From NCBI GenBank assembly GCA_964020155.1, contig OZ026559.1, forward strand, positions 62,001 to 126,000: a stretch of DNA of 64,000 bases. The letters are read 5' to 3'. Of the stretch, positions 1 through 12,553 are shown in pieces (position 1 is the first letter of the stretch; each line of letters opens with the position of its first letter). The notes beneath the pieces are model-generated. The model did no database searches. It saw only the letters and a program-made list of their open reading frames with translations, and was not told where the DNA came from. The DNA is from Chondrilla cf. caribensis (taxonomy: Eukaryota > Porifera > Demospongiae > Chondrillida > Chondrillidae). The position numbers and the translations under genes are program-made.

Positions 1-26
1 GGATTGGGATGACTGCTCTGTTTCAG

Positions 27-840
27 CTGTGGCGTCCTTCAAGTCAAGGTGTGTATGTGTCAGATTTCTCATGACCAACTGGACTAGAGTTATTTGTAGG
101 ATATACGTACATTTATGTACAGGTCGAAGCGGAATACATTTGAGCTCACGGGTGAGGGTAACCCCCCTCCTTGGCACTACTCCATTAAAGATGACCTTAT
201 CAAGTCCAAAGTACCTTCCCATTCCGGTATTTTCAAATCAAAATTGGAACGTGGTTCTTACATTCACTATAGCAAAGTGAGTTTGTGCATATCACATAGC
301 ACTAGTCTAGCTACCCGGACTAGTTAGTACAGGTGGAGCCTCTTAGAGATGGTATCTGTCCGATTAGGTTCCTGGACCAGGTACTTACTCACCCTTCAAC
401 CGTAAACAAGAGGAATCAGAGAAGAGATCTGTAGCAGGGTTGGTGCACACTGTGTGCCTGCTTCATTGCATTCGAGTGTTACTGTTTGTGGTCATCTCTG
501 CAGAAAGAAGCACTATTTGTGTCTGTCAGCACCAGCAGTGCCCCCGCCCCCAGCCCCACCTCCTCCCGGTCCCGGGCATTATGAGATCTCAGACAGTGAT
601 CCACCGTCTACATCTAAGAGTGTGTCTGATTCTGTGTTCCGATCCTCAACTTCTCGATGGAGTGGAGTGGACGCTGACACTCAACTTCTACCAGGACCTG
701 GTGAGCATCTGATTCACTGGCCACAGCCAATACCTCCTCACCCTTGTCTTTGCTATGCTTGTGTACTTGCAGGTGCCTATAATCCACAATGCAATGCACG
801 ACATTCATTTTTATACAATTTAAACCAAAAATGGGTATAA
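27..840 (+). CDS. STPG1-like sperm-tail PG-rich repeat protein, 3' part
   Basis: Gene cut by the left edge. Exons that join in frame are 27-48, 123-276, 333-380, 508-700 and 773-840 (TAA). The product has typical sperm-tail PG repeats: PPPWHYSIKDD, PPGPGHYEISDSD and, created only by the last splice, LPGPGAYNP. It ends in FLYNLNQKWV. This P-G-P-G-x-Y pattern is the STPG signature, and the order and tail resemble STPG1 (MAPO2), a protein linked to cilia and sperm flagella. The 508 acceptor is a weak AAAG site chosen to keep the phase; a CAG lies 4 bases upstream. The 5' exons lie outside the window. Family assignment is good; the STPG1 label rests on memory of the family. Confidence 0.65.
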
Positions 841-1092
841 TTTATCATTTCATTCCTTTAATTGTATATACTTTATAATAATGGTATCAAAATGCATTCA
901 ATGTATATTTTATGTGCACAACAAACATACTGTTCACTCTCACAAATCACTAATAACACACTACAATATGTCACACAGTTGTAAATGAGATGTGGGTGGG
1001 GCAGTGGGTGTGTCATGAATAATACAGTACAATGTCTTGAGAATCATGGGTTAAAAAGTTGAAGCATTTTCAAATAGTACATTCTTAAGGAT
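841..1092. other. Short convergent intergenic spacer
   Basis: About 250 AT-rich bases separate the stop codons of two convergent genes. It probably holds both 3' untranslated ends. No ORF or RNA gene is seen. Confidence 0.5.
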
Positions 1093-3013
1093 TTACTGAT
1101 CTTGTTTGGGTAACGTTGACTCAAGCTGTTCGGCAGCTCGCAGTAGAAATCCAGCTGATTCTCTGTAGCTTTTGATGAGTTGTCGAAGTGCTGAGACTTC
1201 TTTGGTGTTCAAATCATGGGGAGAGGGAGGGGCTAGGGAATAAGCGCTGTATCCTCGCGACCAAACACCATACGTGTTCTCTGCAACTGTAGGCTTTGTG
1301 GGGTTGAGTTGGAGCATTGGAGGGATCTCTGCTTTGGGCACTTTGGGTGGTGGTTCTTCTGGTGTGGTGGAGTGGTCAGTCTGTGAAACAGGTACCTATG
1401 CAGTTGAGCAGAGGAGCCTACCATGACCACCACTGGATAGCATCAAAGTAATACAATGCCATGACACACTGACCAGCCACACCACTCACATCACACCCCA
1501 CACAGGGAGACTGGTAAGAAGAGTGGATCGTCTGGTGAAAGGAGTGAGGACCGTATGGTGAAAGGAGTGAGGATTGTATGGTGAAAGGAGTGAGGACCGT
1601 ATGGTGAAATGAGTGAGGATCGTATGGTGAAAGGAATGAGGATCGTATGGTGAAAGGAGTGAGGATCGTATGGTGAAAGGAGTGAGGACCGTATGGTGAA
1701 AGGAGTGAGGATTGTATGGTGAAAGGAGTGAGGATCGTATGGTGAAAGGAGTGAGGATCGTATGGTGAAAGGAGTGAGGATCGTATGGTGACAGGAGTGA
1801 GGATCGTATGGTGACAGGAGTGAGGATCGTATGGTGAAAGGATTGAGGATTGTATGGTGACAAGGAGTGAGGATCGTATGGTGACAGGAGTGAGGATTGT
1901 ATGGTGACAAAGAGTGAGGATCGTATGGTGACAAGGAGTGAGGATCGTATGGTGAAAGGAGTGAGGATCGTATGGTGACAGGAGTGAGGATTGTATGGTG
2001 ACAAAGAGTGAGGATCGTATGGTGAAAGGAGTGAGGATCGTATGGTGACAGGAGTGAGGATCATGCATAAAAAGGAGGCAAGACGTAGACACGAGTACTT
2101 ACTGTTCTTAAAGTCACTATTTCTGGGTCATTCCTTCCATTATCACCATTAACTGCTCTCTTGTGTGTGATCTTGTGTTCTTGTGTGTTCTTCAGACAAG
2201 TTGCTATCAAGTTTCTCACCGTGTCCTCGGAGTATTCCGGGTAGTTCTGCCGTATGATGTGCATCACCTCACTGATGACATGCTGCTGCTGGTGGAGGAA
2301 GGAGACTGCATGGTCCAGTTTGTTGTCCACCAGTGTGTGGATGAGGGACTGCAGCGAGCTGTGCCGAGACGTCTCCGAAGTCGACATGGGACCGAACATG
2401 ACATGAACAGGACTGTCTTCCAATGGTCCATTCTGTATACCTTGTTGGGCGGAGCTGACAAGTGTGGGTGTGGTTTCAACTAGAAGTAGTGGGCCAGATG
2501 TAGAGGATGACATGTTCTGATGTATGGCAGCTAGCATGGTTGGCTGGGCTGGGGGCTGTAGGAGAACACAAGACCAATACAAGTGCTCCGTGAATACCAC
2601 GGCACTCTACCACGACTATGAGGTGGGCTGTGTGTGCTGACATGAAGTTAAAGACTCATATGGAATTTCAGCCTCGTGCACATCTCTCATACACACGTCA
2701 CACCGATATTATCATGGAGCCATCAGTTACGATATGCAATAATGCTATTATATACACAATGCGGTCATTAGTAAATAATTCAGTATTCTCCACAAAAACA
2801 ATCCACTTGACTCACCCAAGAAGGCTGGCTACTAGAACCAGTAGAAGATGCCACGTACGGTATCAGAGAAGATAGAGTGGCCGCGGCAGCCTGTTCTTCG
2901 GAGAGAAGTCGATCGTCGTTATTATCCATCACCTGAGTGGACGACTTCTGAGTTAACTCTTCAACTGTCACGTGGATGCGTTGATCCTGTCTCTCCATTC
3001 TTGTAGAAGCCAT
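1093..3013 (-). CDS. NOL4-like nuclear protein (tentative), 312 aa
   Basis: Three phase-0 exons: 2816-3013 (ATG at 3013), 2103-2555 and 1093-1380 (stop). The protein is 312 aa. The N-terminus is acidic and polar. A central helical segment includes LIHTLVDNKLDHAVSFL and YPEYSEDTVRNLI. The C-terminus has LIKSYRESAGFLLRAAEQLE. From memory, the last motif (x-Y-R-E-S-A-x-F-L-L-R-x-A-x-x-L-E) is like the C-terminus of NOL4/NOL4L; this was not checked by search. There is no signal peptide or membrane segment, so a nuclear role is likely. The stop of the next minus-strand gene lies 187 bp upstream of this ATG. Intron 2 is filled by a 23-bp minisatellite. The exon model is firm; the family name is uncertain. 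Confidence 0.5.
1512..2061. repeat. Minisatellite, 23-bp unit, in intron 2 of the NOL4-like gene
   Basis: About 24 tandem copies of a unit reading GGATCGTATGGTGAAAGGAG plus TGA. Variants carry GACAGG or GACAAGG in place of GAAAGG. All reading frames stay open on the minus strand, which produces long spurious ORFs. Confidence 0.95.
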
Positions 3014-3199
3014 TCCTGTGAATATAGAGGATCGCTCGAAGCAGAAGATTACCAAAACGGCCAATTTCGGCTAACTTCGATCGCTACCCAGGTCCTTCCA
3101 TGTCGGTTGTGAGTCGGACACCGCTAAATCTGTAAAATTCCGTAATCTCAAAGTCGACATAAATTTACGAAAATAAAACATCCGTGATAAAATGGCGGC

Positions 3200-5932
3200 T
3201 CAATAACAGAGTTTAGAGCCACATATAAGACAACATGTTGTACATAACGAATGATACACATATTTACAGTCTTTACACATGTTCAATGCTTCCATGGAAC
3301 ACATACACGAATTTTCTTCCTTAGGTAGCATTGCTGATTGATTATGTTGCCATGACAACTCTTCAGGTACATCCTGTTTGACATGTAGAGTGGATGGGGA
3401 ATCTGGTGCTGATGTCAGTTCTGACCCAAAATGACAGTCTTCCATTCTAAAATCCTCTGGCTGTAGTGTTGGGCTGAGAATAGCGAAGTGGTCGTGGTAG
3501 ACAGAAATCTTCCTGTGCTTCATATGGCGTGCCATTAGCCTCTTCAGGGGCTCGCTAGACAAGCGCCGTTTACCAGGGGAGCTTTTATCGCTGGACATGT
3601 TGTCCTTGTGTGCTTTCTCCAATGCAATGAGAATCTCCTTGTACCTCACTTGTGGGGGGACGTAGGAGAGGTATTCCCTTGGACGTTTTACAGGAGAAGT
3701 TGTCAGGTTTGACACACCCAGTTTCCCTGACAACCAAGTAGGAGGAACATTACCCAATTTCATTTGAGATGATAGTTTACCAGAGACTGTACCTGCCGTG
3801 CGTTGCACAATGCCATTAGGAGGTGGTGAGTCTTGTTGCTTCTTCGGGCGACCACGTGAAGGTAGCTTGGGTTCGATCTCACTTCTACTCTGCCTTCGTA
3901 GCTTCTTCTGAGACGTGGAGCTACTGCCCAGCGAACCTCGGCTAGAGACCTGACCATTGATGGTCTCGTTGCACTTGAGCGTCTTTAGCAGCTCATTGGG
4001 GGTGGTGGGGGTGGTTATCTTTGGCTTATCTTTCTCCTCCAACCTCCTCAGCGATTGTGTGATGACGGTGTAGGCGTGGTCCTCAACTGCCAGCAGCGAC
4101 AGGTTATGTGGCTTAGGAACATGGCACGGCTCAGAAGGGAACATCAACCTAATAACAATGAGTAAACAATAAACAACATGGAGAACAACACAGTAAACAA
4201 CAAGTAAACAACATAGTGAACAACATATTAACTAACATGGCAAACAAAATAGTAAACAACACATAAGATCAGCCATGGTGGTGCTAACCTTGGCGTCTTT
4301 ACGTTCACTTGTGAGGCAGCCTCTATCATCCTTTTCCTCTCCTCTGCTCTAACCTTGGTCTGGTACTCCACAGTGAACTCACCTGGTGGTGGACGAGACA
4401 GTGGATTATAGCAATCCATGCACATACTGACACACAGACATACATACAAACAAAAAGACAGACAGACGGACAGACAGATATGTAGCTGTAGACACTCACT
4501 ATTTGAAAGACTTCTCTGCCACTCTCTCAAAGATGCTGCAAAGAACACGTTACTGAAAGCTGTTGATTTGGCAGTGACTCCACCCGCCCTGTCACCCTCC
4601 TGGTCCATGCTGGGGAGGAACTGGGCCACAGTCTTCCTCTGATCAGGGGGGAGCTTATTGAAGCTCTCAATGGTCAGCAAGCCCTGAAAAGAGTGCAAGG
4701 ACCATAATCACTAGAACATAGCAACAGCTACAGAGTATTAGCTACCCACAGCCACACCCAGCCACACCCACACACCCTCAAGTTAACTCTTGCCAAAGAT
4801 GAGTCTGCAGTAGTCAGCAAGTGCTGCACGTCGCGCTGGGACAGTGCCGATGACGACCTGCGGTTGTGGGCCCCCTTCCTGGCATTGACCCCCCTCCGGT
4901 TCTTTGCATGCACTACAAGTGAATTTCGCTCCACATTTGGATGCTTCTTCTGAAATGGCTTCTTGTCATGCAGGCTAGGCCTCTTCACTGGAGCTTTTTT
5001 GACACCAGGGACTTCTGAAGGACTTTTGATAGGCTTCTTCATAGTATGACTTTTTACAATATGCTCCTTCTTCGAAGTAGCCTTCTGTGAAAATATTTTA
5101 GGTTTAGCTAACAAATGCTTTGTTTTGTTGTAGACAACAGCAGATGCACCACTGGAGCTAGTGGAGTCGTCCTCGGAGTCTTCGGAATCAGATTCAGACA
5201 CCTGGGCGCCCTCCGGTGGAATCAAAGCTGAGAAGCTCCTATTGCTACAATCACGAAGGTCTCCAGCGTTGATGTGGTAGTATACATTGGTGTTGTTGGA
5301 GGTGGACTGCTCGACTTTGGAGAAGTAGTGAAATGCAATCTCGGGGAAGAAGTCGGAATTGAACTGGATGGGAGGGAACTTGAACACTGGTTTTGGGCCC
5401 GGTCTTGCAGCCCTTCTGATATACTTTCTCTGAATTTGGATGGCTTTGTGTGGTGAGGGAGTCATGCAATGACGCTTGTTCAAGTCAAAGGTATTGAGAG
5501 ATGACACAATGCCCCATCTTTCCCTTGATGGATCGACCACACCCACTTCAACAGTGAATGTGTTATCGCAGAACTCCTCCACCACTGCATCCAGTGGGAG
5601 TGGTTCATAATACACCATATTGCCATGGCGATTATATTCCCGGTGTCGAACCACCCCCTCATAAATTGTAGGTGTTCTACAACCACCCAGTGGAGACAAT
5701 AGGGGCACTTTGGGGGTGGAGCTTGATGGGGGAGGATTAAAATCAAGGAGTGACAAATCAACTTTACGCCTCTTTGCAGTCTTGTTCTGTCTTCCATCTG
5801 TTGAGGTCTTCCTCTTTAGTTTCTTCTTCTTTGAAGACTCAACTTTCTACAGAAGATGAGTTGGTTGACAGTGTTCATGTAAGGGTTAACAGCTATGTTT
5901 AGTTGTGATGCTATGATACCCATCGAACCCTC

Positions 5933-5974
<42 letters not shown>

Positions 5975-6418
5975 ACGGTGTATGGAGAAAATGCTGAGAA
6001 GCTCCACTCACTGTTCTCAGAGCAAATTTATGGTTTGCCTGATCCCAAATAAACCTTCCATTTTCCTTCTTTGAATGAGTAATCAGTCTATTTCTGATGC
6101 TTTCGATCGTTCTTCCACGAGCTTGGCTACATGGCGGGAGGTACCATACTAACTGCGCCGTGTGACAAACCAAGTGCGTTTTATACACAATCCAACGACT
6201 AGTATTGTGCAATAAAATTAGCATTGAAAATGTCGCTAAAAATGGCTGCCACAATGACAATGTACTTTCTTCTTCAAACATTAATTACAGACACACTCAC
6301 GAACATACCTTGGTTCTTTAACGCGGTTTCGTTGTATCAATTCGAATACTTCAACTGCAGTGTGCCATATCTCCGAAGTGAGACCGAAGGCCTTTGCAAA
6401 CGGAAAAAAGTAGGTCAT
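3200..6418 (-). CDS. ASXL: Additional sex combs-like (ASXL) protein, 840 aa
   Basis: Six exons join in frame: 6309-6418 (ATG 6418), 6012-6126, 4776-5846, 4500-4683, 4289-4382 and 3200-4148. Domains in order: an N-terminal winged-helix resembling HARE-HTH (VFELIQRNRVKEP ... IRNRLITHSKKENGRF, residues about 18-75); a basic stretch; a long region I do not recognise (IYEGVVRHREYNRHGNMVYY); a DEUBAD/ASXH domain at about 435-520 (VNLRGLLTIESFNKLPP, then SEFTVEYQTKVRAEE), which exists only across spliced exons; a basic linker; and a C-terminal atypical PHD finger (CMCSMEALNMCKDC ... CTTCCLIC). In animals ASXL activates the BAP1 deubiquitinase that removes ubiquitin from histone H2A. The architecture matches ASXL proteins end to end. 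The start is the only ATG in frame before the winged helix. It is divergent from TIMM8, with 515 bp between the start codons. Confidence 0.8.
5950..5985. repeat. (CT)n/(CA)n microsatellite in ASXL intron 2
   Basis: A short TC run is followed by about 17 CA dinucleotides; it reads as GT in the gene's sense. Confidence 0.9.
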
Positions 6419-6933
6419 AAAAAAGGAACATAAATAAGGAATAATCAAGTACATGTGAACAGGATATACTATTACACCATTTGCCTTTGGAACAAGAATC
6501 TGTACATTTTAACAGTCATTAACTCACTATCTCCGCAGCGTCAGCCCATGAGAGATGGACACCGGGCATGGTCAGCCTTTGCCGTACTGTTCAAAGAAAC
6601 ACTACCAAACTTGTCTCCCGGTGGTGGTCGAAGGATGAAGAGAGCGAAAAAAGCGTTACTTCTGAAGAAAACGTCTTTCTAGAATCTTGCCCCGAATATT
6701 TATATGAACACAGGGTGGGAGGCCTAACACGATACGGAGTTATGTCACTAGTATACGGAAATTCGCTACCGTGAGCTGTCTGTGATCGGTGACTGTCTGA
6801 GCCGAATGACCGTTCTCTGCCCTCGTTTACAATTCTCAGAAGAAGCGAGTTATAAGGTGTATCAGTGAAGTTCTCGCTTGTTTTTGGGGGTCTACCGAGT
6901 GTTTCAAACCACAATACTACTGCAGGTATCGTC
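6419..6933. promoter_or_regulatory. Bidirectional promoter interval, ASXL / TIMM8
   Basis: 515 bp separate the divergent start codons. A small plus-strand ORF after a CAG at 6538 (ending near 6682) is probably chance. A CAG at about 6925 could be a TIMM8 5'UTR acceptor. No TATA box is obvious. Confidence 0.45.
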
Positions 6934-7212
6934 ATGTCGCTGGGAGGCGGTGGGGCTGGGGGGTTCGACCCAAACAGACAAATAGACCCTGCACTGGCCA
7001 GACAGATTGAGGCGGAGAGTCAAAAGGCAAAGTTCACTCAAAACGCTTATCAGTTCACTGATGTGTGCTGGGACAAGTGTGTGGACAAGATCTCCAATAG
7101 AATGGACAGAAAGACGGAAACGTGCTTGACGAACTGTGTGGAAAGGTTTCTAGACACCACACATTTTGTTATTAACCGCCTGGGCACGATGGGGTCTAAA
7201 GGAGAGCAGTAG
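6934..7212 (+). CDS. TIMM8: TIMM8, mitochondrial small Tim chaperone
   Basis: Single-exon ORF of 92 aa. It carries the small-Tim twin CX3C motif, CWDKC and CLTNC, spaced as in Tim8, followed by VERFLDTTHFVINRL, close to the VERFIDTSQFILNRL of animal TIMM8. Tim8 pairs with Tim13 in the intermembrane space and escorts hydrophobic carrier precursors to the TIM22 complex. A glycine-rich start (MSLGGGGAGG) precedes the helix. The ATG at 6934 was chosen because the upstream frame is unlike any Tim; an in-frame ATG at 6865 exists. The four cysteines and the length fit a functional protein. Confidence 0.92.
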   Translation: MSLGGGGAGGFDPNRQIDPALARQIEAESQKAKFTQNAYQFTDVCWDKCVDKISNRMDRKTETCLTNCVERFLDTTHFVINRLGTMGSKGEQ

Positions 7213-7566
7213 ATGCGTGTCCACGGACTCGGTTCACCGGGAGTGCTTGTACTGACACGTTTTAATCTGTTATGTAATGACTTAATCTATTTTGATTAAA
7301 ATTATTGAAGTTGACCGCCTTTTTGAGCTGACATAATATGTCACATATTACTCACTACCACTGCTGAAAGCAGGCATTATTGAACATGGTACATAATGGA
7401 GAGGGAATGACTATAAACTACATGTATTTGAGTTCTTGTTTATCTAAAACTTGGTGTTGAGAATCTGAAGAGGGAGAACAAAAATGTAGCTCAAACCACC
7501 ATGGACTATAGACATTCAAATACGTGTGCAAATATACACAAATATTAATAAATAAACATACATACA

Positions 7567-10500
7567 TCAATTCTTGAAGCTCTCTCTCTTCAAGAACTCC
7601 CTTACAACAGCTGCCTCTATCTCTCCCTGTTCATAACTGTTATCGGTGAATTGGGAGTCGTTCATGGAATAGCTTCCTTCCGTGGTCGTCTCTTGCTCCT
7701 GATAAGTGCTGACCTCGCGAAGAAGTTCGTCCAACTTGTCCATTTCCGGAGCAATGTTGTCTTCCTCGCTCTATGGAGGACAAGATGGCAGTCATCACAC
7801 AACTAAACATGCAAGTGGCAGCAGGTGATTGGTCACCTTGGAAGGTGTGTCCTCTTCAGGGGGAGGGGGTGGCCTGGGGGGAGGACTGCTCACTCTGGGG
7901 GAGACGAGACAATGTTAAGTGTGTGGTTGCAGCAAAGTAGGCTGTTTGAAGACTAACTTGACGGCAATGGCACCAGCCGAGGAGCTTGATGATCGCTGAG
8001 GGGGAGTAGGGATATCCTTCTTCTTTGTTGTCACGGTGATGGTGGTGTTGTATCCCTGCATCCTGGGGTCCTGGTCCAGCACGGAGAAGTCCACCGCCTC
8101 CACCTGGTGGCTCTCGGTGGTGTGGAATACCTCATCAACAGGTGACCTGACTGGGCCTTGGTCTGCACAACACACAGCTCAACATGAACAGAGGGCAGGT
8201 CCCACTCATGTCGAACCACTCACCTGGGGGAGGGGGTGGGGGAGACGTGGGAGGGGAGGATGACTTCCTACTCTTTTGTTTGTTGACTTTGGCATATTGA
8301 GCAGGTTTAGGTGCGACAGCAGGAGGCGTCTTCTCTCTGGAGGACAAACGGTTCAAGCTGGCAACAGCATAAGGTGAGACATCCTTAGGGGAAGTGGTTA
8401 TTGCATCAATGCTGCGACTGCGAGAACGGAGGTCACCTGATGCCATCAACAGCAGAGATCGCAGTGACAAAAAGGAAGGAAATCAGTAACAAACGAGGTG
8501 GCTCACCAGACTGGTGGGACTGTCCCCATGGTTGGTAGCCAGCACTGGGTGTGGATGCGGACACTGGGGACTCCATTGGCCCCTCCTTCCTGCTGGAAGA
8601 TGACTGCCTCTGTAGAGTGCCAGTGGGTGTGGTTGATGTACTGAGGGATGCGCCACGCCTTCCAGGTTGTTTGGGTGGAGCCACAGTGCTAACAGTGAAG
8701 TGACCGTCTCCATCTTTCTTACCTGTGAATCATGGCACGGATACCAAAGGAGTCCTTCCACACACACACATCCACCAACCTACCAATGTTGTATCGAATG
8801 GTGTGTTTCTCCACCTTCTCAAAAGGAGTGGTTGCTCCCTTCAACAGGAAGTTGATGATGATCTGACCTGGCTTGATTTGGACAGGCGCCACCTTGGAAG
8901 GCCTCATAATCCAGTGGTCGTCTCCAGGGTACCACTGCCTCTTCTCCACGTCGTAGGACTGCACACCTACATGGGCGTAGCAACCAGAGTATGGTCACAC
9001 TGTACCTGGTGGGTGGGTGGAGCCCAGACCAACCTCTCCCCAGGTATCGGTTGCTGTACGTTCTGTTGAATCCCGGCTCATTGTCCCGGTACTTGGCCTT
9101 CCTCATCTGATCTAAGGTGCGCCCACTGAAGCCATACCTATTACGCTGGAAGGGGAGGGTCACACGAGGGCGTGGGGGCGGCTCCCTCAACCTACAGGGA
9201 ATGTACACATCTGGTACTACATGCTGTGTGTGTGTCTGTGTGTACCACTATCAAACCTGAAGAATGTATGCTGGTCAATACAGGTCTTCCAGATCCTCTT
9301 AGCACCTCGACTGTCACCACAGATCAAGTCAATAATAACCACCTCTTTCTTTTTCCTACCTTGGACGGATTGGGCGTGGCGAATCCTGAATCTCGACCTT
9401 TTGTAAGAGATCTTAACCACATCTGGCCACTGGAAGTTCTCCTTCAACCTTGTCTGATTCCACAGATAGATCCCCTCACCATTAACCCCAAGGATCAGAG
9501 AGGTGTCATCGGAGTCCTGGAGAAGGTGCGTATGATAACCATGGCAACCACAAACAGTGTAGAGCGCACTCACCCTGACAGCAAACAGGTGCATCCCATA
9601 ACGGAGCTGCTTCTTAGCAATGGACAGCAGTTGGAACTCTGCCTTCTCTGGAGTCAGCCCAGAGCTGCTTTTGTGCATCTCAATGAGGTTCAGCTCAAAG
9701 TCGACAGGCTACAGGGGTGGGGTACAGCACACAGTGGGTACCACAGGCAACACAAGCACTGCATACAGATATCATATTAGTGACCACCCATTGATTGGAA
9801 ACAGCATAAACATCTTTACTTAGTTTACTAGTACTTGAGCTCGTACTACAACTCACGAGAGATTCGCTGTTGAGGTAGAGGAACTTCATGAACTCGTCCG
9901 TATACCCTGGTGGATGATCCACGGGGTCGTAGTCCCCGGCTGATGCTTGTATCAGGAGCGACAGCAGCTCCATGACAACCTCCCGGGAGTGCAGCATCCG
10001 ATTCTCCCGCACATCCTGACAGACTTGGAGGCAGTAGTAGTAACGAGTCATCTCTTCCCGAAGTGACGATGGATCGGACACGTAGTATTTGACCCCAAAG
10101 TACAGCTCGTACTGGGGCCATTTCTTGCCTTCTTCTGCAGAGACAGAGACAAAGATGTAATAAAAACTGCAGACAACCTCCACAGCTGATCCATCCCCAG
10201 GGTCAAATTACCCATAACAAGCGCAGATGAAGATGGTTCCATTAACATTTGTCTGACATTGAAGGACAATACCTATTTGCTAACTGCTCCACCTACTAAA
10301 CCCGCGTCCTCATGCTCCACCCACTAAACCCTCGTCCTCATGCTCCACCCACTAAACCCGTGTCCTCATGCTCCACCCACTAAACCCGTGTCCTCATGCT
10401 CCACCCACTAAACCCTCGCCCCATGCTCCACCCACTAAACCCTCGTCCTCATGCTCCACCCACTAAACCCTCGCCCCATGCTCTACCCACTAAACCCTCG

Positions 10501-12152
10501 CCCCATGCTCCACCCACTAAACCCTCGCCCCATGCTCCACCCACTAAACCCTCGCCCCATGCTCCACCCACTAAACCCTCGTCCTCATGCTCCACCCACT
10601 AAACCCTCGCCCCATGCTCCACCCACTAAACCCTCGCCCCATGCTCCACCCACTAAACCCTCGTCCCATGCTCCACCCACTAAACCCTCGCCCCATGCTC
10701 CACCCACTAAACCCTCGTCCTCACGCTCCACCCACTAAACCCTCGCCCCATGCTCCACCCACTAAACCCTCGCCCCATGTTCCACCCACTAAACCCTCGT
10801 CCTCATGCTCCACCCACTACACACAGTACAGCTTCACTACATACTATCAAGTGTGCGTACATATAAACATAAAAATCAATTAGACAACAGTTTTTGGGAA
10901 CAACAGATTACAGACACATCTGCACACGTCCAGTGGTGGTGTCAAAATGTGTTCATGTTACAACCAGGAGTTAGTCAATGGTTGCCATGAAAACAGTAAT
11001 AGCATTATAACATTGTGTCCTATCAATTTTGAATATTCTAGTGGAATTCAATCGGAGAACAATATTGGTATTAAAGATAACTGTAACCATCCTTTATCAA
11101 ATCAGGCATCAAGTTACCCCACTAATACCACATAATCCAGTGGAGGAGATTGGATCGCTAACTGCTTTGTGACATCACAGCTCACAACACATCTCCAAAT
11201 AAACATCAGTCCTTCAATTGATACCAGAAGATTGACAATGGAAATGAGCACACCGAGACCTTCATATGGTGAGAGTGTTGTTTCAATGCACATGCAACAA
11301 ACACACAAATACACCTATGATTATCATTATTGAGAGCATCTGATGGAGCTGGTTCATATAGGACACATTGGGACCAGCTTGTCTACTGTAGAGAGGTTGT
11401 CCACTCTTCAGAGGTGGAAAATGTATCACTGCTATAGGAAAGTCTATTGGGTGGCTTAGAAAGTCCCCTTTGTGGAGAGGTAAGTTTTATTCTTTCTGGA
11501 GTGGCCTTTAACAGAGGTACCACTATATAATATAGGTACACACACGCATACTGGCTTGGACATTTAGGCTGAACATCAACACACATTTGGCGAGTATCAT
11601 AACCGTGCCTCCCATAATAATCTCAGTGGTCCTTCACATGGCAGGAGTCAGCATTCCCACACTGGTCCAGGTACCCCTCACCCATCCCACATGAACCTTG
11701 CCTGGAGCTCACCTGAGTGAACAGTCTCTGTCAACTGCTTCTTTAGGGTCTTTTCGTGATCCACGAAAATCTAACAAAGGAGGTGAATCCCGGTGTGGTG
11801 ATCCATTACTAAAGCACTTTGATGGTTACCAACAAAGCGCTCGTTCGAACTCACTCGGTGGTTGCCATCCTTGAAATAAATGGAGAAATAGTCCTTTTCT
11901 TCGATGTCCAATTTCTTTATTACTTCATCGAAGAGCTGCTGTCCAAGCAGTTTGGCCTGTCGGGTTCAAACGAGAGATAAAGCTGATCTGAAAACACGTT
12001 AGCATGTCAAGTGAACGAGTGTACTCGAACAGGCGAGCAAACACGCGACGCCTCACCGATACGATAGCTCTGAAGTCTGTGCCGTCCAGGAGATGGACTA
12101 CAGCTTCTACTTGACCTTTTTTCGGTATCCTGCTCTGCTGCGCTTGGTCCAT
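7567..12152 (-). CDS. Band 4.1-family FERM domain protein, 721 aa
   Basis: Thirteen exons join in frame: 12057-12152, 11855-11956, 11713-11770, 9857-10134, 9574-9708, 9257-9516, 9034-9191, 8784-8966, 8507-8722, 8224-8436, 7958-8162, 7837-7894 and 7567-7770. The FERM lobes are complete: F1 (VHLLDGTDFRAIV, LLGQQLFDEVIKKLDIEEKD), F2 (EMTRYYYCLQ, LIQASAGDYDP) and F3 (GIYLWNQ, ISYKRSRFRI, IWKTCIDQHTFFRL). A FERM-adjacent segment follows (NRYGFSGRTLDQMRKAKY). The rest is Ser/Pro-rich with a PPPPPP tract and ends in a charged helix. Such proteins link membrane proteins to spectrin-actin. I see no clear 4.1 C-terminal domain, so the EPB41L versus FRMD subfamily is open. Divergent from MYC. Confidence 0.85.
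10310..10820. repeat. Minisatellite, 27-29 bp unit, intron 3 of the FERM gene
   Basis: About 19 copies of CTCCACCCACTAAACCCTCG followed by CCCCATG or TCCTCATG. It lies in the 1.58 kb intron 10135-11712, which otherwise shows no feature. Confidence 0.95.
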
Positions 12153-12553
12153 TTCGGGGAAGAATCACAGGTAGATAAGTACTCGCAAAGCCTTGTCACC
12201 ACCTCCACTACTGGAATGTACGGAGCCGACCAGAGAATGCTCGTCGGACACACCCACTATTAGGACGGGCCAATCAGATTACAGAGATGAAGCATCATTT
12301 CACGTGTTCACCTCGTGATCATTTCAGGATTCATTTGAGTTCCCATTCAGAAAACTTGGAACGAAATCATAAAATTTTCCAGAGGGATTTTGTCAAACTC
12401 TCGGGGTCCTTCGGCGATGGGATCAATTTCCGGCTCGGTTCTGTGGTCTTCCTCTTTTCAGCTGCGCCACCCAAGAAGTAGGAGGTACTCTCTCCCTCCA
12501 GTTTTTCTTGAAAAACTAGCAGCCGCCGGACCTTCAAACGCCACTACTGGAAG
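12153..12553. promoter_or_regulatory. FERM / MYC divergent promoter with MYC 5' non-coding exon
   Basis: The region holds the shared promoter and, ending at 12553, a probable MYC non-coding first exon (donor GTAAGC at 12554). The matching acceptor TTTAAG at 13052 lies just before the MYC ATG. The intron 12554-13052 holds no ORF. The exon 5' end cannot be placed. Confidence 0.5.

Noticed and set aside
1418..2092. Minus-strand frames rich in SPYDPHSFHHTILTP
   Set aside because: Translation of the 23-bp intronic minisatellite in the NOL4-like gene, not a protein.
6224..6433. Plus-strand ORF starting MKMSLKMAATMTMYF
   Set aside because: It is antisense to ASXL exon 1, which joins in frame to the rest of a winged-helix domain.
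6455..6682. Plus-strand ORF with RAWSAFAVLFKETLPNL and a basic tail
   Set aside because: It lies in the ASXL/TIMM8 promoter gap, has no partner exon or recognised motif, and is probably chance.
10396..10883. Proline-rich repeat frames (APPTKPSPH)
   Set aside because: Minisatellite in the FERM gene intron on the opposite strand.
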